Assembly: GCF_000732905.1 (NCBI RefSeq)
Contig: NZ_CP007588.1
Location: 372,001-436,000, forward strand
Source of the DNA: Weissella tructae
GTDB taxonomy: Bacteria > Bacillota > Bacilli > Lactobacillales > Lactobacillaceae
DNA length: 64,000 nucleotides
Reading direction: 5' to 3'
Numbering within the stretch: position 1 is the stretch's first letter; every line of letters begins with the position of its first letter. The notes under the pieces were generated by a model. The model saw only the letters and a list, made by a program, of their open reading frames with translations, was not told where the DNA came from and made no database searches. Both the position numbers and the translations under genes were made by a program. Positions 9,143 through 18,651 of this stretch are shown in pieces.

Positions 9143-11179
9143 ATGATGAGCTTAATGGATTCAGTTGCCGTTTTAAGTGGTGTGGGACCTAAGCGTGAAC
9201 AAGCGTTGAATGAATTAGACATTTATACAATTGCGGATTTATTGAGTTACTACCCAAAACGATATACAGATTTGAGTGAAAAGACGCCAGCGGAAACGCA
9301 AAACGGAGAAAAGATTACGTTTAAAGGTGTGGTCACATCAGATCCTGTTATTTCACGATTTGGTCGGGCTAAAGCGCGTGTAACATTCCGATTAACAGTA
9401 TCGCCAGATACGATTAGTGTGTCTTTTTTTAATCAACCTTGGATTGCGAAGCAAATTGAAATTGGGCAAGAAATCGCGGTTTATGGGACATATGATCAAC
9501 CACGTCAAAGTTTAAGTGGTATTAAGTTGATGAAGAATGAAGATGAGGACAGCCTACAAGGTGTATATCCATCTTCTAAGCAGATTAAGGCAGGGACCAT
9601 TAAAGAGCTTGTACAGCAAGCCCTAGGCCGTTATGACCGTTTAATTCGCCAAGAGTTTGTACCGCAACATATTCGGGAACAGTACAAGCTAATGCCCCAC
9701 TATACGATGATCCACACGATGCATGAACCACAGGATGCTTACACGCTAGAAAAAGCACAGCGTACCGCGAGTTTTGAGGAATTCTTTATTTTTCAGATGC
9801 GCCTGCAATTGATTAAGCAAATGAATCAATCTAATCAAGGTCGTGCTGTGTTATTTGATAATGAAACATTAAAGGCCTTCATTCAAACATTACCGTTTGA
9901 ATTAACAGATGCGCAGAAGAAAGTGGTCAATGAGATTCTACGTGACATGCGTCGTCCTTTGCACATGAATCGTTTGTTGCAAGGGGATGTGGGGTCTGGG
10001 AAGACTGTGGTGGCTGCGTTAGCCATGTATGGCGCAATTACAGCCAATATGCAGGCTGCGATGATGGCGCCAACCGAAATCTTGGCACAACAACATGCAA
10101 AAACAGTTGGTAAGTTTTTTGATCCGAATGAGGTCAGGGTTGAATTATTGACAGGTTCAACCAAAGCAGCGGCTCGTCGCCAAATTTTAGAAGACTTAGA
10201 AAATGGCGAGATTGATATTTTGATTGGAACGCATGCGTTAATCCAACCAGATGTTGCCTTTCATAATTTAGGCTTAGCGATTATCGATGAACAGCATCGT
10301 TTTGGGGTGAAGCAACGTGCGGCCTTACGTGAAATTGGCATGAATCCAGATGTGTTAGCGATGACAGCGACACCAATTCCGCGAACATTGGCCATTACGG
10401 CCTATGGGGAAATGGATGTTTCGGTAATTGATCAATTGCCAGCAGGACGTAAACCAATTGAAACGAAATGGGTTCGTCACCATCAAATGGAGGATACATT
10501 CCAATTTGTCCGTGGTCAGTTAGATCAAGGCGCACAAGCCTATGTTGTCACGCCGTTGATTGAGGAATCTGAAGTATTAGATGCACAGAATGCACAAGCA
10601 ATGTATGAAGAACTCGCCACAGAATTTGCCCCTGAATATAAGGTGGGACTTTTGCATGGGCGTATGACGAATGATGAAAAAGAAACGGTCATGGCCGCTT
10701 TTAAAGCCAATGAATACCAAGTATTGGTTTCAACAACAGTTATTGAAGTTGGGGTCGATGTGCCTAATTCATCTGTCATGATTATTTTAGATGCAGATCG
10801 ATTTGGTCTATCACAATTACATCAATTACGTGGTCGTGTTGGGCGTGGTTCACGTCAGTCATATACTTTCCTAGTGAGTGATCCTAAGACACAATACGGT
10901 GTTGAGCGGATGGATGCGATGGTCAGCACGACAGATGGATTTGTCCTGGCCCAAAAAGATTTGGAATTACGTGGTGCGGGTGATATATTAGGAAAGCGTC
11001 AATCCGGTGTACCAGAGTTCCGTGTTGGTGACCCGGTGCAAGATATTCAAATGATGTCTGTTGCCCAAGAAGAGGCGATTACCGTTGTTAGCCAACCGGA
11101 TTGGGATAAAAATCCAGAGATCACTGGTTTGGTTGAACTACTTGATGAAACAATGGTTCGTTACCGAAACTTTGACTAA
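9143..11179 (+). CDS. recG: ATP-dependent DNA helicase RecG
   Basis: Branch-migration helicase that rescues stalled forks and processes Holliday junctions. About 679 residues. The N-terminal wedge OB domain is followed by the superfamily 2 helicase core: Walker A GDVGSGKT near residue 281, DEQHRFG box near residue 375, ATPIPRTLA, and VIEVGVDVPN and QLRGRVGR in the second RecA lobe. Several close starts exist (GTG 9134, ATG 9137, 9143, 9146); 9143 best fits spacing from the weak AGTAGG ribosome site, so the exact start is uncertain. It follows fakA's terminator by about 20 bases, so it needs its own promoter or read-through. Confidence 0.94.
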   Translation: MMSLMDSVAVLSGVGPKREQALNELDIYTIADLLSYYPKRYTDLSEKTPAETQNGEKITFKGVVTSDPVISRFGRAKARVTFRLTVSPDTISVSFFNQPWIAKQIEIGQEIAVYGTYDQPRQSLSGIKLMKNEDEDSLQGVYPSSKQIKAGTIKELVQQALGRYDRLIRQEFVPQHIREQYKLMPHYTMIHTMHEPQDAYTLEKAQRTASFEEFFIFQMRLQLIKQMNQSNQGRAVLFDNETLKAFIQTLPFELTDAQKKVVNEILRDMRRPLHMNRLLQGDVGSGKTVVAALAMYGAITANMQAAMMAPTEILAQQHAKTVGKFFDPNEVRVELLTGSTKAAARRQILEDLENGEIDILIGTHALIQPDVAFHNLGLAIIDEQHRFGVKQRAALREIGMNPDVLAMTATPIPRTLAITAYGEMDVSVIDQLPAGRKPIETKWVRHHQMEDTFQFVRGQLDQGAQAYVVTPLIEESEVLDAQNAQAMYEELATEFAPEYKVGLLHGRMTNDEKETVMAAFKANEYQVLVSTTVIEVGVDVPNSSVMIILDADRFGLSQLHQLRGRVGRGSRQSYTFLVSDPKTQYGVERMDAMVSTTDGFVLAQKDLELRGAGDILGKRQSGVPEFRVGDPVQDIQMMSVAQEEAITVVSQPDWDKNPEITGLVELLDETMVRYRNFD

Positions 11180-11257
11180 TAGGCGGACAGTTTATATAAT
11201 TGATTGTATTAATCAAAAGAAAACTTGAAATTTCGAAGAAAACGTTGAGGAAAAAAC

Positions 11258-12304
11258 ATGTTTAAAATTGCAGTTGATGCAATGGGGGGCGATAATGCCC
11301 CGGCAGAGATTGTTGCTGGTGTTGAACTAGCACGTGATGCCATGCCAAATATGGCATTCCAACTTTACGGTGATCAAGCGCAAATTGAAGCGGTCCTAGT
11401 AAACAATGATCGTATCGAAATTATGCATGCAGCAGAAATGATTGAAATGGCTGAAGAACCAGTCCGTGCTATCCGTAAGAAGAAGCAAAGCTCATTGGTG
11501 TTAGCAGCGCAAGCTGTTAAGTCTGGTGAAGCAGATGCCTTGTTCTCAGCTGGGAACACAGGTGCTTTGTTAGCTGCTGGAATCTTTATTGTGGGTCGTA
11601 TGAAGGGGATTGATCGTCCTGCTTTGATGACGACTTTGCCAGCTTTTGATGGACCACATCAAGCATTTACAATGATGGACGTGGGTGCCAATGCTGAAAA
11701 TAAGGCCACGCACTTGTACCAATATGGTATCTTGGGATCATTTTATGCCCGCGAAATTCTAGAATTCGATAACCCACGTGTGGGATTGTTGAACAATGGA
11801 AGTGAAGCCGACAAGGGTGACGCCCTACACAAGGAAGCCTATGGTCTTCTTGCGCACGGTGGTGAACAAGGTTACTTGAACTTCATCGGTAACGTTGAAT
11901 CTCGTGACTTGTTGCAAGGTGCTGCTGATGTTGTGGTTGCAGATGGATTTTCTGGAAACGCAACTTTGAAGGCGATTGAAGGTACTGCGAAGACAATGCT
12001 ACGCGTGTTGAAGAGTACAATCATGGATGCTGGCTTGCGTGAAAAGATTGGTGGTGCTTTGCTAAAGCCAGGACTAAAGCGTGTTGCAGCCCGTTTGGAT
12101 TATTCTGAATACGGTGGCGCAGTGGTGATTGGAACTAATCAACCGGTTGTTAAGACTCACGGGTCAGCATCCGCACAAGAAGTAGCCAATACCTTTACTC
12201 AAATTCACACAATGCTAGATGTCGATTTGACAGGTAAAATTCAACGTTTTGTGACGGACCATGCAGATGAATTAGCTGCACGTCCTGAAACTGAAGAAAA
12301 ATAA
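11258..12304 (+). CDS. plsX: Phosphate acyltransferase PlsX
   Basis: Makes acyl-phosphate from acyl-ACP, the first step of phosphatidic acid synthesis with PlsY. The 348-residue protein starts KIAVDAMGGDNAP, the family hallmark, and shows SAGNTGALLA, VGANAE and DGFSGNATLK. It is cytoplasmic and membrane-associated. acpP is 12 nt downstream, supplying its substrate carrier. The fapR, fabD and fabG genes that often flank plsX in Bacillus are absent here. Confidence 0.95.
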   Translation: MFKIAVDAMGGDNAPAEIVAGVELARDAMPNMAFQLYGDQAQIEAVLVNNDRIEIMHAAEMIEMAEEPVRAIRKKKQSSLVLAAQAVKSGEADALFSAGNTGALLAAGIFIVGRMKGIDRPALMTTLPAFDGPHQAFTMMDVGANAENKATHLYQYGILGSFYAREILEFDNPRVGLLNNGSEADKGDALHKEAYGLLAHGGEQGYLNFIGNVESRDLLQGAADVVVADGFSGNATLKAIEGTAKTMLRVLKSTIMDAGLREKIGGALLKPGLKRVAARLDYSEYGGAVVIGTNQPVVKTHGSASAQEVANTFTQIHTMLDVDLTGKIQRFVTDHADELAARPETEEK

Positions 12305-12316
12305 AAGGAGGCTCCC

Positions 12317-12553
12317 ATGAGTCGCGAAGAAGTATTTACAAAAGTAACTGGATTGATTGCTGACCATTTTGAATTGGATCAAGCAAATATTCAAGGATCA
12401 ATGGATTTGATGGCAGATGTTGACGCCGATTCAATTGATTTTGTGGAATTAGTTTTGGAAATGGAAGACGAATTTGACGCTGAAATTTCTGATGACGATG
12501 CTGCCAACTTGAAGACAGTTGATGACATTGTTAACTACATTGCAAGCAAGTAA
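12317..12553 (+). CDS. acpP: Acyl carrier protein
   Basis: A small acidic carrier of 78 residues. The phosphopantetheine attachment serine sits in DADSIDFVEL (near residue 37), a variant of the usual DSLD motif with Ile for Leu. AAAGGAGG before ATG 12317 is a near-perfect ribosome site. It is the last gene of the plsX unit and is closed by a strong terminator. The high acidity and four-helix pattern fit the family well. Confidence 0.96.
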   Translation: MSREEVFTKVTGLIADHFELDQANIQGSMDLMADVDADSIDFVELVLEMEDEFDAEISDDDAANLKTVDDIVNYIASK

Positions 12554-12561
12554 TTTTAATT

Positions 12562-12595
12562 AAAAGACACAGCCAAAATGGTTGTGTCTTTTTTT
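12562..12595 (+). terminator. Terminator of plsX-acpP
   Basis: Hairpin AGACACAGCC / GGTTGTGTCT (one G-U) followed by seven T residues. Confidence 0.88.
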
Positions 12596-12623
12596 GTATC
12601 ATCCGCCATACAATGCCGTTTTC

Positions 12624-12632
12624 TGCTATAAT
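12624..12632 (+). promoter_or_regulatory. Extended -10 promoter of rnc-smc operon
   Basis: TGC-TATAAT, a perfect -10 hexamer (12627-12632) with the extended TGn motif and no good -35, placed 37 bases before the rnc start. Confidence 0.6.
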
Positions 12633-12669
12633 TGTAGTTAACTATAGATTAAAAATGGGGGTAATTTCG

Positions 12670-13374
12670 ATGTTTGACGTATTACAACAAGAATTAGCAA
12701 CAAAGTATGATATTCGCTTTGACAATGAATCACTGTTGGAAGAAGCGTTTACGCAAGCCAACTATATCAATGAACACCCAGACTATGTGGGAAATGATTA
12801 TCAACGTTTAGAATTTTTGGGTGATGCCGTGATGCAACAATCAACGGCCGTTTATTTGTTTAAACGCTACCCAGAATGGGATGAAGGTCGCTTGACAGAA
12901 TTGCGGATTTCAATGGTGCAAACCCGTTCATTTGCAATTTTGTCACGTGAGTTACATCTAGATGAATATGTCCGCTTAGGGCGTGGAGAAGAACTATCTG
13001 GTGCTCGTAAGCGTGACTCATTGTTGGAAGACATTTGGGAAGCCTTTATTGGTGCTTTGTATTTGGATCAAGGTTCAGATACTGTCATGGATTTCTTAGA
13101 ACAAATTATGTTCAAAAAGATTGATGAAGGTTTTTATGAACAATTTGTCGATTATAAGTCAAAGCTTCAAGAATTGTTGCAACAAAAAGGGGCAGTCACG
13201 ATTAAGTATGCAAAGATTGCAGAAGAGCGTATCGAAAATAACAATCAATTGTTTACAGTGGCGGTTACATTAGATGGGCAACAATTAGGCACAGGTCAAG
13301 GTACTTCAACCAAGGCGGCAGAAAAAGATGCGGCACGACAAGCCTATCAACGTCTGAGTCAAGAGGCGAAATAA
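12670..13374 (+). CDS. rnc: Ribonuclease III
   Basis: Double-strand-specific endoribonuclease for rRNA and mRNA processing. 234 residues: catalytic domain with signature QRLEFLGDAVM and second acidic site DSLLEDIWEAFIGALYLD, then a dsRNA-binding domain from about residue 155 (FVDYKSKLQELLQ to the C-terminus). ATG 12670 was preferred to an in-frame ATG 57 bases upstream, because that upstream start lies before the likely transcription start and 12670 follows a GGGGG ribosome site. First gene of rnc-smc-ftsY-ylxM-ffh. Confidence 0.94.
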   Translation: MFDVLQQELATKYDIRFDNESLLEEAFTQANYINEHPDYVGNDYQRLEFLGDAVMQQSTAVYLFKRYPEWDEGRLTELRISMVQTRSFAILSRELHLDEYVRLGRGEELSGARKRDSLLEDIWEAFIGALYLDQGSDTVMDFLEQIMFKKIDEGFYEQFVDYKSKLQELLQQKGAVTIKYAKIAEERIENNNQLFTVAVTLDGQQLGTGQGTSTKAAEKDAARQAYQRLSQEAK

Positions 13375-13400
13375 CTCATTAGTTAGCGTTAGGGAAAACA

Positions 13401-16400
13401 ATGAAACTTAAAAGTTTAGAAATTAGCGGCTTTAAATCTTTTGCGGAGCGAACCAAAATTGATTTCATGCCTGGAATTACAGGTGTGGTTGGACCCAATG
13501 GGTCTGGAAAATCAAATATTATTGAAGCCATTCGTTGGGTCATGGGAGAACAATCTGCACGTGGATTACGTGGGGATAAAATGGCTGACGTTATTTTTGG
13601 TGGAAGTGGTAAACGTGCTGCTTTGAATCGCGCGGAAGTATCAATTACATTCGATAATACAGATCGCTATTTAAAGTCTGAGTATAATGAAATTCGCATT
13701 ACGCGTACGTTATACCGTAATGGAGATTCGAAATACCAAATTAATGGGACAACTGTTCGTTTACGTGATATTCAAGAATTGTTCATGGATTCAGGACTAG
13801 GACGTGAAAGTTTTTCAATTATCTCTCAGGGGCGTGTTGAAAGTATTTTTAGTGCTAAGCCAGAAGAACGTCGTACGATTATTGAAGATGTGGCTGGTGT
13901 CTATAAGTACAAGAAGAATAAAGACAAGGCAACCAAAGAACTAGATAGTGTGCATGATAGTTTGACGCGTGTTGAAGATATTCTGTTTGAATTAAATCAA
14001 CGTATTGAACCTTTGGCTGAGCAAAGCGCAGTTGCACAAGATTATGTCGATCAAAAGGCAAAATTTACGAGTTTAGACCAAGACCGTTTGATTTTGTCAT
14101 TGAATACTTGGCATCAAGAATTGGCGGATTTGCAAACGCAAGTGCATACACAGACTAATCAACGTGAACAAGTCACAACGGATGTAACTGATTTAGAAAA
14201 ACAGTTAGCTAGTCATCAAGAGATGCAAGCAACACATGAAAATCAATTGACTGAGTTGCAACAAGCACTATTGACGTGTACAACACAAGTTGAACGTTTG
14301 ACGGGAGATTTAAATCTGCAAGAAGAACGTCAAGCCAATCGTGAGCACGTCCGTCAGGAATTACAGGCAAAGCTTGGTGATGTTGAAAATGAATTAGCTG
14401 AGTTAACGGAGCAAATGACAACGCTGGTTGCACAAATAACGCAAACCAATGATGCCATTGAACAGTTATCTAGTGAATTAACAGCGCTACGCGTTGATCA
14501 TCCACAACAAAATGTGAGCCAATTAAGTCAACGTATTGAAGAGGTGCGTAGTGACCTGGTTGAAACCTTACAAGCATTAGCGACGGCCAAGAATCAACAA
14601 CAACACTTAACGCAAGAGAATCAACGTCAGGGTGCGCAAAGTGATCGTTTGGTTCATCGCCAAGAGACACTGCAAGCACAGGTTCAAAATACCCAAGTAC
14701 AACAACGTGAACTGACCGATGTTCATCACGCTGCCCAAGCGGAATTAGAAACGGTTCAAACGCAATTAGATAAACTACAGGCGGATGGCAAGTCACAACA
14801 AGAGACTTATCAAGCAGCGCGCCAACAATGGTATGAAGGATTAAATGGCCAACAACGTTTGGAAGCCCGTTATGAATCACTTGTCCGTCTAACCGAAAAT
14901 TATGATGGCTATTACCAAGGTGTGAAACGCTTGATGCAACAGCGTGACCAATTCCCCGGAATTCATGGTGCAGTTGCTGAGATGATGACGGTCTCAAATG
15001 AACATCAAGTAGCGATTGAAACGGCACTAGGAAACGCCTTGCAACAAATCATTGTGGATACAACGCGCACAGCTAAAGAAGTGATTCAATACATGACGAA
15101 AAATCGTTATGGTCGTGTGACCTTGTTGCCAATTGAAACCATGCAAAGTCGTCAATTACGTCCGGACCAAATTACGACAGTGGAACAACAAGCAGGTTTT
15201 GTTGGGATTGGGTCTGATTTAGTTAAAACTAAAGATGACTATGCTAAAATCATGCAGAACTTGCTTGGAACGACAGTCATCATGGATACTTTGGATCATG
15301 CAGTGCAAGCTAGTCGCGCGCTACAGCAACGTGTTCGACTTGTGACACTAGATGGACAAGTGATGAATCCAGGTGGGTCAATGACCGGTGGTGCAAATAA
15401 GCAAAACGGTAATGGTCTGCTTGCACAACAAGCCGAAACTGAAAAAGTTCAAGCTGATTTGACGCAACAAAAGACAGTGGTTTTGGCATTGGAAGAAACG
15501 GTTCGTGAGGCGGAAGCAGCATTGAACATGGCATCTGAAACATACCAGGCCGAACAAAAGCAAGTGATGTTAGTGCATGAAAAGGTCCAACAAGCGGTTG
15601 CGAATATGCAAGTTGGGGCTGACCGTTTGACACAATTAGAAAAAGAATTAACTGCTGTTAATTACGAATTACGTCAATTACAAGCAACCACAGAAGATGC
15701 AGACTTAGCGTCGAATTTAGATGCGATTGCCATGCATACACAAGCACAAGCAGACTTACAGCAACAATTGGATGACTTGCAATTGCAACGTCAACAAGCA
15801 GAGCGTGATGGCCAAGATGTAGATGCGCAAATCGCACAGATTCAAACAGTGTTGGCCACTGAAAAAGCCAATCTGATTGCGCAACAAGATCGTCAGTATG
15901 AGTTAGAGCGTCAAGTTAACAAATGGCAACAAACACAAAATGACGTGACGCAACAATTAGCGGACCTAACAGCAAATCAAGCTGACGTTCAGGCACGTTT
16001 AGAACACGAATTGCAACATACTAAAGCGCAACGTGAAGAATTAGTACAGCGTCAAGTCGTAACAGATACCAGCCTGCAACAAGAAAAGCGTGTTGTGCAA
16101 GAATTGCAGATGACTTTGCAAGAAACGCAACAGAAATTGCAGACCCAACAAGCAGATGAAAATGCTGTCCAGGTAAAATTGACGCAACGTACAACGCAAT
16201 TTGAGCTAGCCCAACAAGAATTGTTGGAAAACTATGAGTTAACATTTGAACAAATTGTCGGGACGGATGTCACTGATAAGCCGCTGGCAGATATTCAACA
16301 AGAGTTAAAGCTTATCAAACGTGGCTTAGCTGATATTGGGGATGTTAACGTTGGGGCAATCCAAGAGTATGAAGAAGTGAAATCACGTCATGATTTCTTG

Positions 16401-16949
16401 CAGCAACAAAAGGATGACCTGTTATCTGCGCGTACGAACTTGCAACAAACAATGGATGAGATGGATCAAGAAGTGGAACGTCGTTTCGCTGAAACATTCC
16501 ATGCCATTGCGACGGCTTTCGAAGCCATCTACGTCAAGATGTTTGGTGGTGGTCAAGCAAAGCTGATTTTGACTGACCCAGAGCATTTGCTAACAACAGG
16601 TGTGGATATTAAGGCCCAACCACCGGGAAAGAAGTTCCAACAAATGAGCTTGCTATCTGGTGGAGAAAAAGCATTAACGGCCATTAGCTTGTTGTTTGCG
16701 ATTCTTGCTGTTCGACCGGTACCGTTTGCAGTATTGGACGAAACAGAAGCTGCCTTGGATGAAGCCAATGTTGATCGTTTTGCCGAGTATTTGCATGAGG
16801 TAAATGCGCATACACAATTTATTGTGATTACGCATCGTAAGGGAACTATGACCAATGCTGATGTCTTGTATGGTGTTACAATGCAAGAGCCAGGTGTGTC
16901 AACGATGGTCTCTGTCGATTTGACTGATGTCACAACACAAACAAATTAG
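13401..16949 (+). CDS. smc: Chromosome segregation protein SMC
   Basis: Condensin ATPase of 1182 residues that organises the nucleoid with ScpAB. Walker A GPNGSGKSN lies at residues 31-39. Two long Gln/Glu-rich coiled coils (about 170-500 and 670-1010) flank a hinge (about 516-660, starting GIHGAVAEMM and ending GGSMTGGANK). The C-terminal head has the signature LSGGEKALTA near residue 1086 and Walker B FAVLDETEAALD near 1112. It lies 26 nt after rnc with AGGGA as ribosome site. Length and order are normal for the family. Confidence 0.97.
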   Translation: MKLKSLEISGFKSFAERTKIDFMPGITGVVGPNGSGKSNIIEAIRWVMGEQSARGLRGDKMADVIFGGSGKRAALNRAEVSITFDNTDRYLKSEYNEIRITRTLYRNGDSKYQINGTTVRLRDIQELFMDSGLGRESFSIISQGRVESIFSAKPEERRTIIEDVAGVYKYKKNKDKATKELDSVHDSLTRVEDILFELNQRIEPLAEQSAVAQDYVDQKAKFTSLDQDRLILSLNTWHQELADLQTQVHTQTNQREQVTTDVTDLEKQLASHQEMQATHENQLTELQQALLTCTTQVERLTGDLNLQEERQANREHVRQELQAKLGDVENELAELTEQMTTLVAQITQTNDAIEQLSSELTALRVDHPQQNVSQLSQRIEEVRSDLVETLQALATAKNQQQHLTQENQRQGAQSDRLVHRQETLQAQVQNTQVQQRELTDVHHAAQAELETVQTQLDKLQADGKSQQETYQAARQQWYEGLNGQQRLEARYESLVRLTENYDGYYQGVKRLMQQRDQFPGIHGAVAEMMTVSNEHQVAIETALGNALQQIIVDTTRTAKEVIQYMTKNRYGRVTLLPIETMQSRQLRPDQITTVEQQAGFVGIGSDLVKTKDDYAKIMQNLLGTTVIMDTLDHAVQASRALQQRVRLVTLDGQVMNPGGSMTGGANKQNGNGLLAQQAETEKVQADLTQQKTVVLALEETVREAEAALNMASETYQAEQKQVMLVHEKVQQAVANMQVGADRLTQLEKELTAVNYELRQLQATTEDADLASNLDAIAMHTQAQADLQQQLDDLQLQRQQAERDGQDVDAQIAQIQTVLATEKANLIAQQDRQYELERQVNKWQQTQNDVTQQLADLTANQADVQARLEHELQHTKAQREELVQRQVVTDTSLQQEKRVVQELQMTLQETQQKLQTQQADENAVQVKLTQRTTQFELAQQELLENYELTFEQIVGTDVTDKPLADIQQELKLIKRGLADIGDVNVGAIQEYEEVKSRHDFLQQQKDDLLSARTNLQQTMDEMDQEVERRFAETFHAIATAFEAIYVKMFGGGQAKLILTDPEHLLTTGVDIKAQPPGKKFQQMSLLSGGEKALTAISLLFAILAVRPVPFAVLDETEAALDEANVDRFAEYLHEVNAHTQFIVITHRKGTMTNADVLYGVTMQEPGVSTMVSVDLTDVTTQTN

Positions 16950-16966
16950 AAACGAGGATACTTATC

Positions 16967-18304
16967 ATGGGATTATTTGATTTTCTGAAAACACCAAAGC
17001 AACCAGCACAACCTAAGGTTGAAGTTGAAATTTTGTATCCACGTGCATTGAATGAAGATGTTAACGCTGAGCTAGCCGAAGTAGTGGTCGTTGAATTGCT
17101 ACCAACACCTGGCATGGCCGTTGAAATTAAATTACCAACTGAAGAAGTGGCACCAGTGATGCCGATTGTTCCGGAAGAAATTGTGGTGGTAGAACTACAA
17201 CCAACACCGGGGATGGCAGTAGACGTTAAGTTGCCAACTGAAGTAGTTGAAGAAACACCAGTCATTGAAGACACTACAGAAGCAGAAGCAGAAGCAGAAG
17301 CAGAAGCAGAAGCAGAAGCAGAAGCAGAAGCAGAAGCAGAAGCAGAAGCAGAAGCAGAAGCAGAAGTTGTCAGTGATACTAATTTGGAAGCTGGATTGAC
17401 GAAGACACGTAAGACATGGGCAGATCGTTGGAATCAATTTATGTCTAACTTCCGAAGTGTTGATGAAGACTTCTTTGATGATTTGGAAGAAACATTGATT
17501 GGTGCCGATGTTGGGGCCAAGACAGCCTTGCAACTGACGGATGAATTACGTGATGAAGTGAAGCTGAAAAATGCGAAGAGCAAGCAAGAAGTTTCACGTA
17601 TCATCATGGACAAGTTGATTGCACTGTACCAATCACAAGGTATCGATGAAGATACAAGCATGCATTTTGCCCCTGAAGGACCAACAGTAATCATGTTTGT
17701 TGGTGTTAATGGAGTGGGAAAGACAACAACGATTGGAAAGTTGTCTGCACGCTATAAGGCCGAAGGTAAGAAAGTCGTCTTGGCTGCAGCGGACACATTC
17801 CGTGCCGGAGCGACTGAACAACTAGAAGAATGGGGCCGTCGCAATGACATTCCTGTTGTGAGTGGTAAGCCACAAGTTGACCCAGCATCTGTTGTTTATG
17901 ATGGTGTTCGTACTGCAATTGATACACAAGCAGATGTTTTGTTTGTTGATACGGCTGGTCGTTTGCAAAACAATGTGAACTTGATGCAAGAATTGGCAAA
18001 GATGAAGCGTATTATTTCGCGTGAATTACCCGCTGAACCACAAGAAGTGTTGTTGGTATTGGATTCAACAACCGGGCAAAATGCCTTGCAACAAGCACGT
18101 TTGTTTAAGGATTCAACTGACGTCACTGGAATTGTTCTAACAAAGCTTGATGGAACTGCTAAGGGTGGAATCATCTTGCCAATTCGTAATGAATTACATT
18201 TGCCAGTTAAGTGGGTTGGTCTGGGTGAACAAGTGGGTGACTTACAACCATTTAAGGCAGATGAGTTCACTAAGGGCTTGTTTAGTGGTTTAATTGAGGA
18301 GTAG
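16967..18304 (+). CDS. ftsY: Signal recognition particle receptor FtsY
   Basis: SRP receptor GTPase that docks ribosomes to the membrane for co-translational insertion. 445 residues. An acidic A domain (1 to about 140) contains two copies of [17 protein letters not shown] and then 14 perfect Glu-Ala dipeptides encoded by (GAAGCA)14. The N and G domains follow: P-loop GVNGVGKTT near residue 245, [17 protein letters not shown] and GLGEQVGDL. The EA tract is unusual and probably length-variable; it would keep the frame since the unit is 6 bases. Position between smc and ylxM-ffh is standard. Confidence 0.96.
   Translation: MGLFDFLKTPKQPAQPKVEVEILYPRALNEDVNAELAEVVVVELLPTPGMAVEIKLPTEEVAPVMPIVPEEIVVVELQPTPGMAVDVKLPTEVVEETPVIEDTTEAEAEAEAEAEAEAEAEAEAEAEAEAEAEVVSDTNLEAGLTKTRKTWADRWNQFMSNFRSVDEDFFDDLEETLIGADVGAKTALQLTDELRDEVKLKNAKSKQEVSRIIMDKLIALYQSQGIDEDTSMHFAPEGPTVIMFVGVNGVGKTTTIGKLSARYKAEGKKVVLAAADTFRAGATEQLEEWGRRNDIPVVSGKPQVDPASVVYDGVRTAIDTQADVLFVDTAGRLQNNVNLMQELAKMKRIISRELPAEPQEVLLVLDSTTGQNALQQARLFKDSTDVTGIVLTKLDGTAKGGIILPIRNELHLPVKWVGLGEQVGDLQPFKADEFTKGLFSGLIEE
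17279..17362 (+). repeat. Hexanucleotide microsatellite (GAAGCA)14 in ftsY
   Basis: Fourteen perfect, uninterrupted copies of GAAGCA coding Glu-Ala in the acidic linker of FtsY. A slipped-strand hotspot; changes in copy number keep the reading frame. Confidence 0.98.
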
Positions 18305-18306
18305 TT

Positions 18307-18648
18307 ATGGAAATTGAAAAGACAACGCGATTAAATGCGCTATTTGATTTCTATCAACCGCTATTAACAACGCGCCAAAAAGATTATCTGCAATTGTATT
18401 ATGCAGACGATTTCTCATTGGGTGAAATTGCCGAAGAATTCGATATTTCACGCCAAGCGGTTTATGATAATTTGAAACGCAGTACACAATTACTAGAAGA
18501 CTATGAAGCTAAGTTACACATGTTTGAGGATTACTTGAAGCGTGAAGCAGCAGCGACAGCATTGACTAGTTACATTAACGATAAGTATGCCGATGATGCG
18601 CAATTAGCTGGGCTAGTTGCGGAATTAGGCTTGCTAGAAGAGGAGTAA
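18307..18648 (+). CDS. ylxM: YlxM/p13-like helix-turn-helix protein (UPF0122)
   Basis: A 113-residue protein with a sigma-region-4-like helix-turn-helix ([23 protein letters not shown] region split by its turn). The family always sits next to ffh and is reported to modulate SRP GTPase activity in streptococci rather than to act as a classic repressor. It starts 2 nt after ftsY and ends 3 nt before ffh, with GAGGAG ribosome sites at both ends, so all three SRP-pathway genes are one transcript. Confidence 0.93.
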   Translation: MEIEKTTRLNALFDFYQPLLTTRQKDYLQLYYADDFSLGEIAEEFDISRQAVYDNLKRSTQLLEDYEAKLHMFEDYLKREAAATALTSYINDKYADDAQLAGLVAELGLLEEE

Positions 18649-18651
18649 ACA

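Noticed and set aside
17279-17362. Phase variation of FtsY by slippage
   Set aside because: The unit is 6 bases, so slippage keeps the frame and cannot switch the gene off; only length change is possible.
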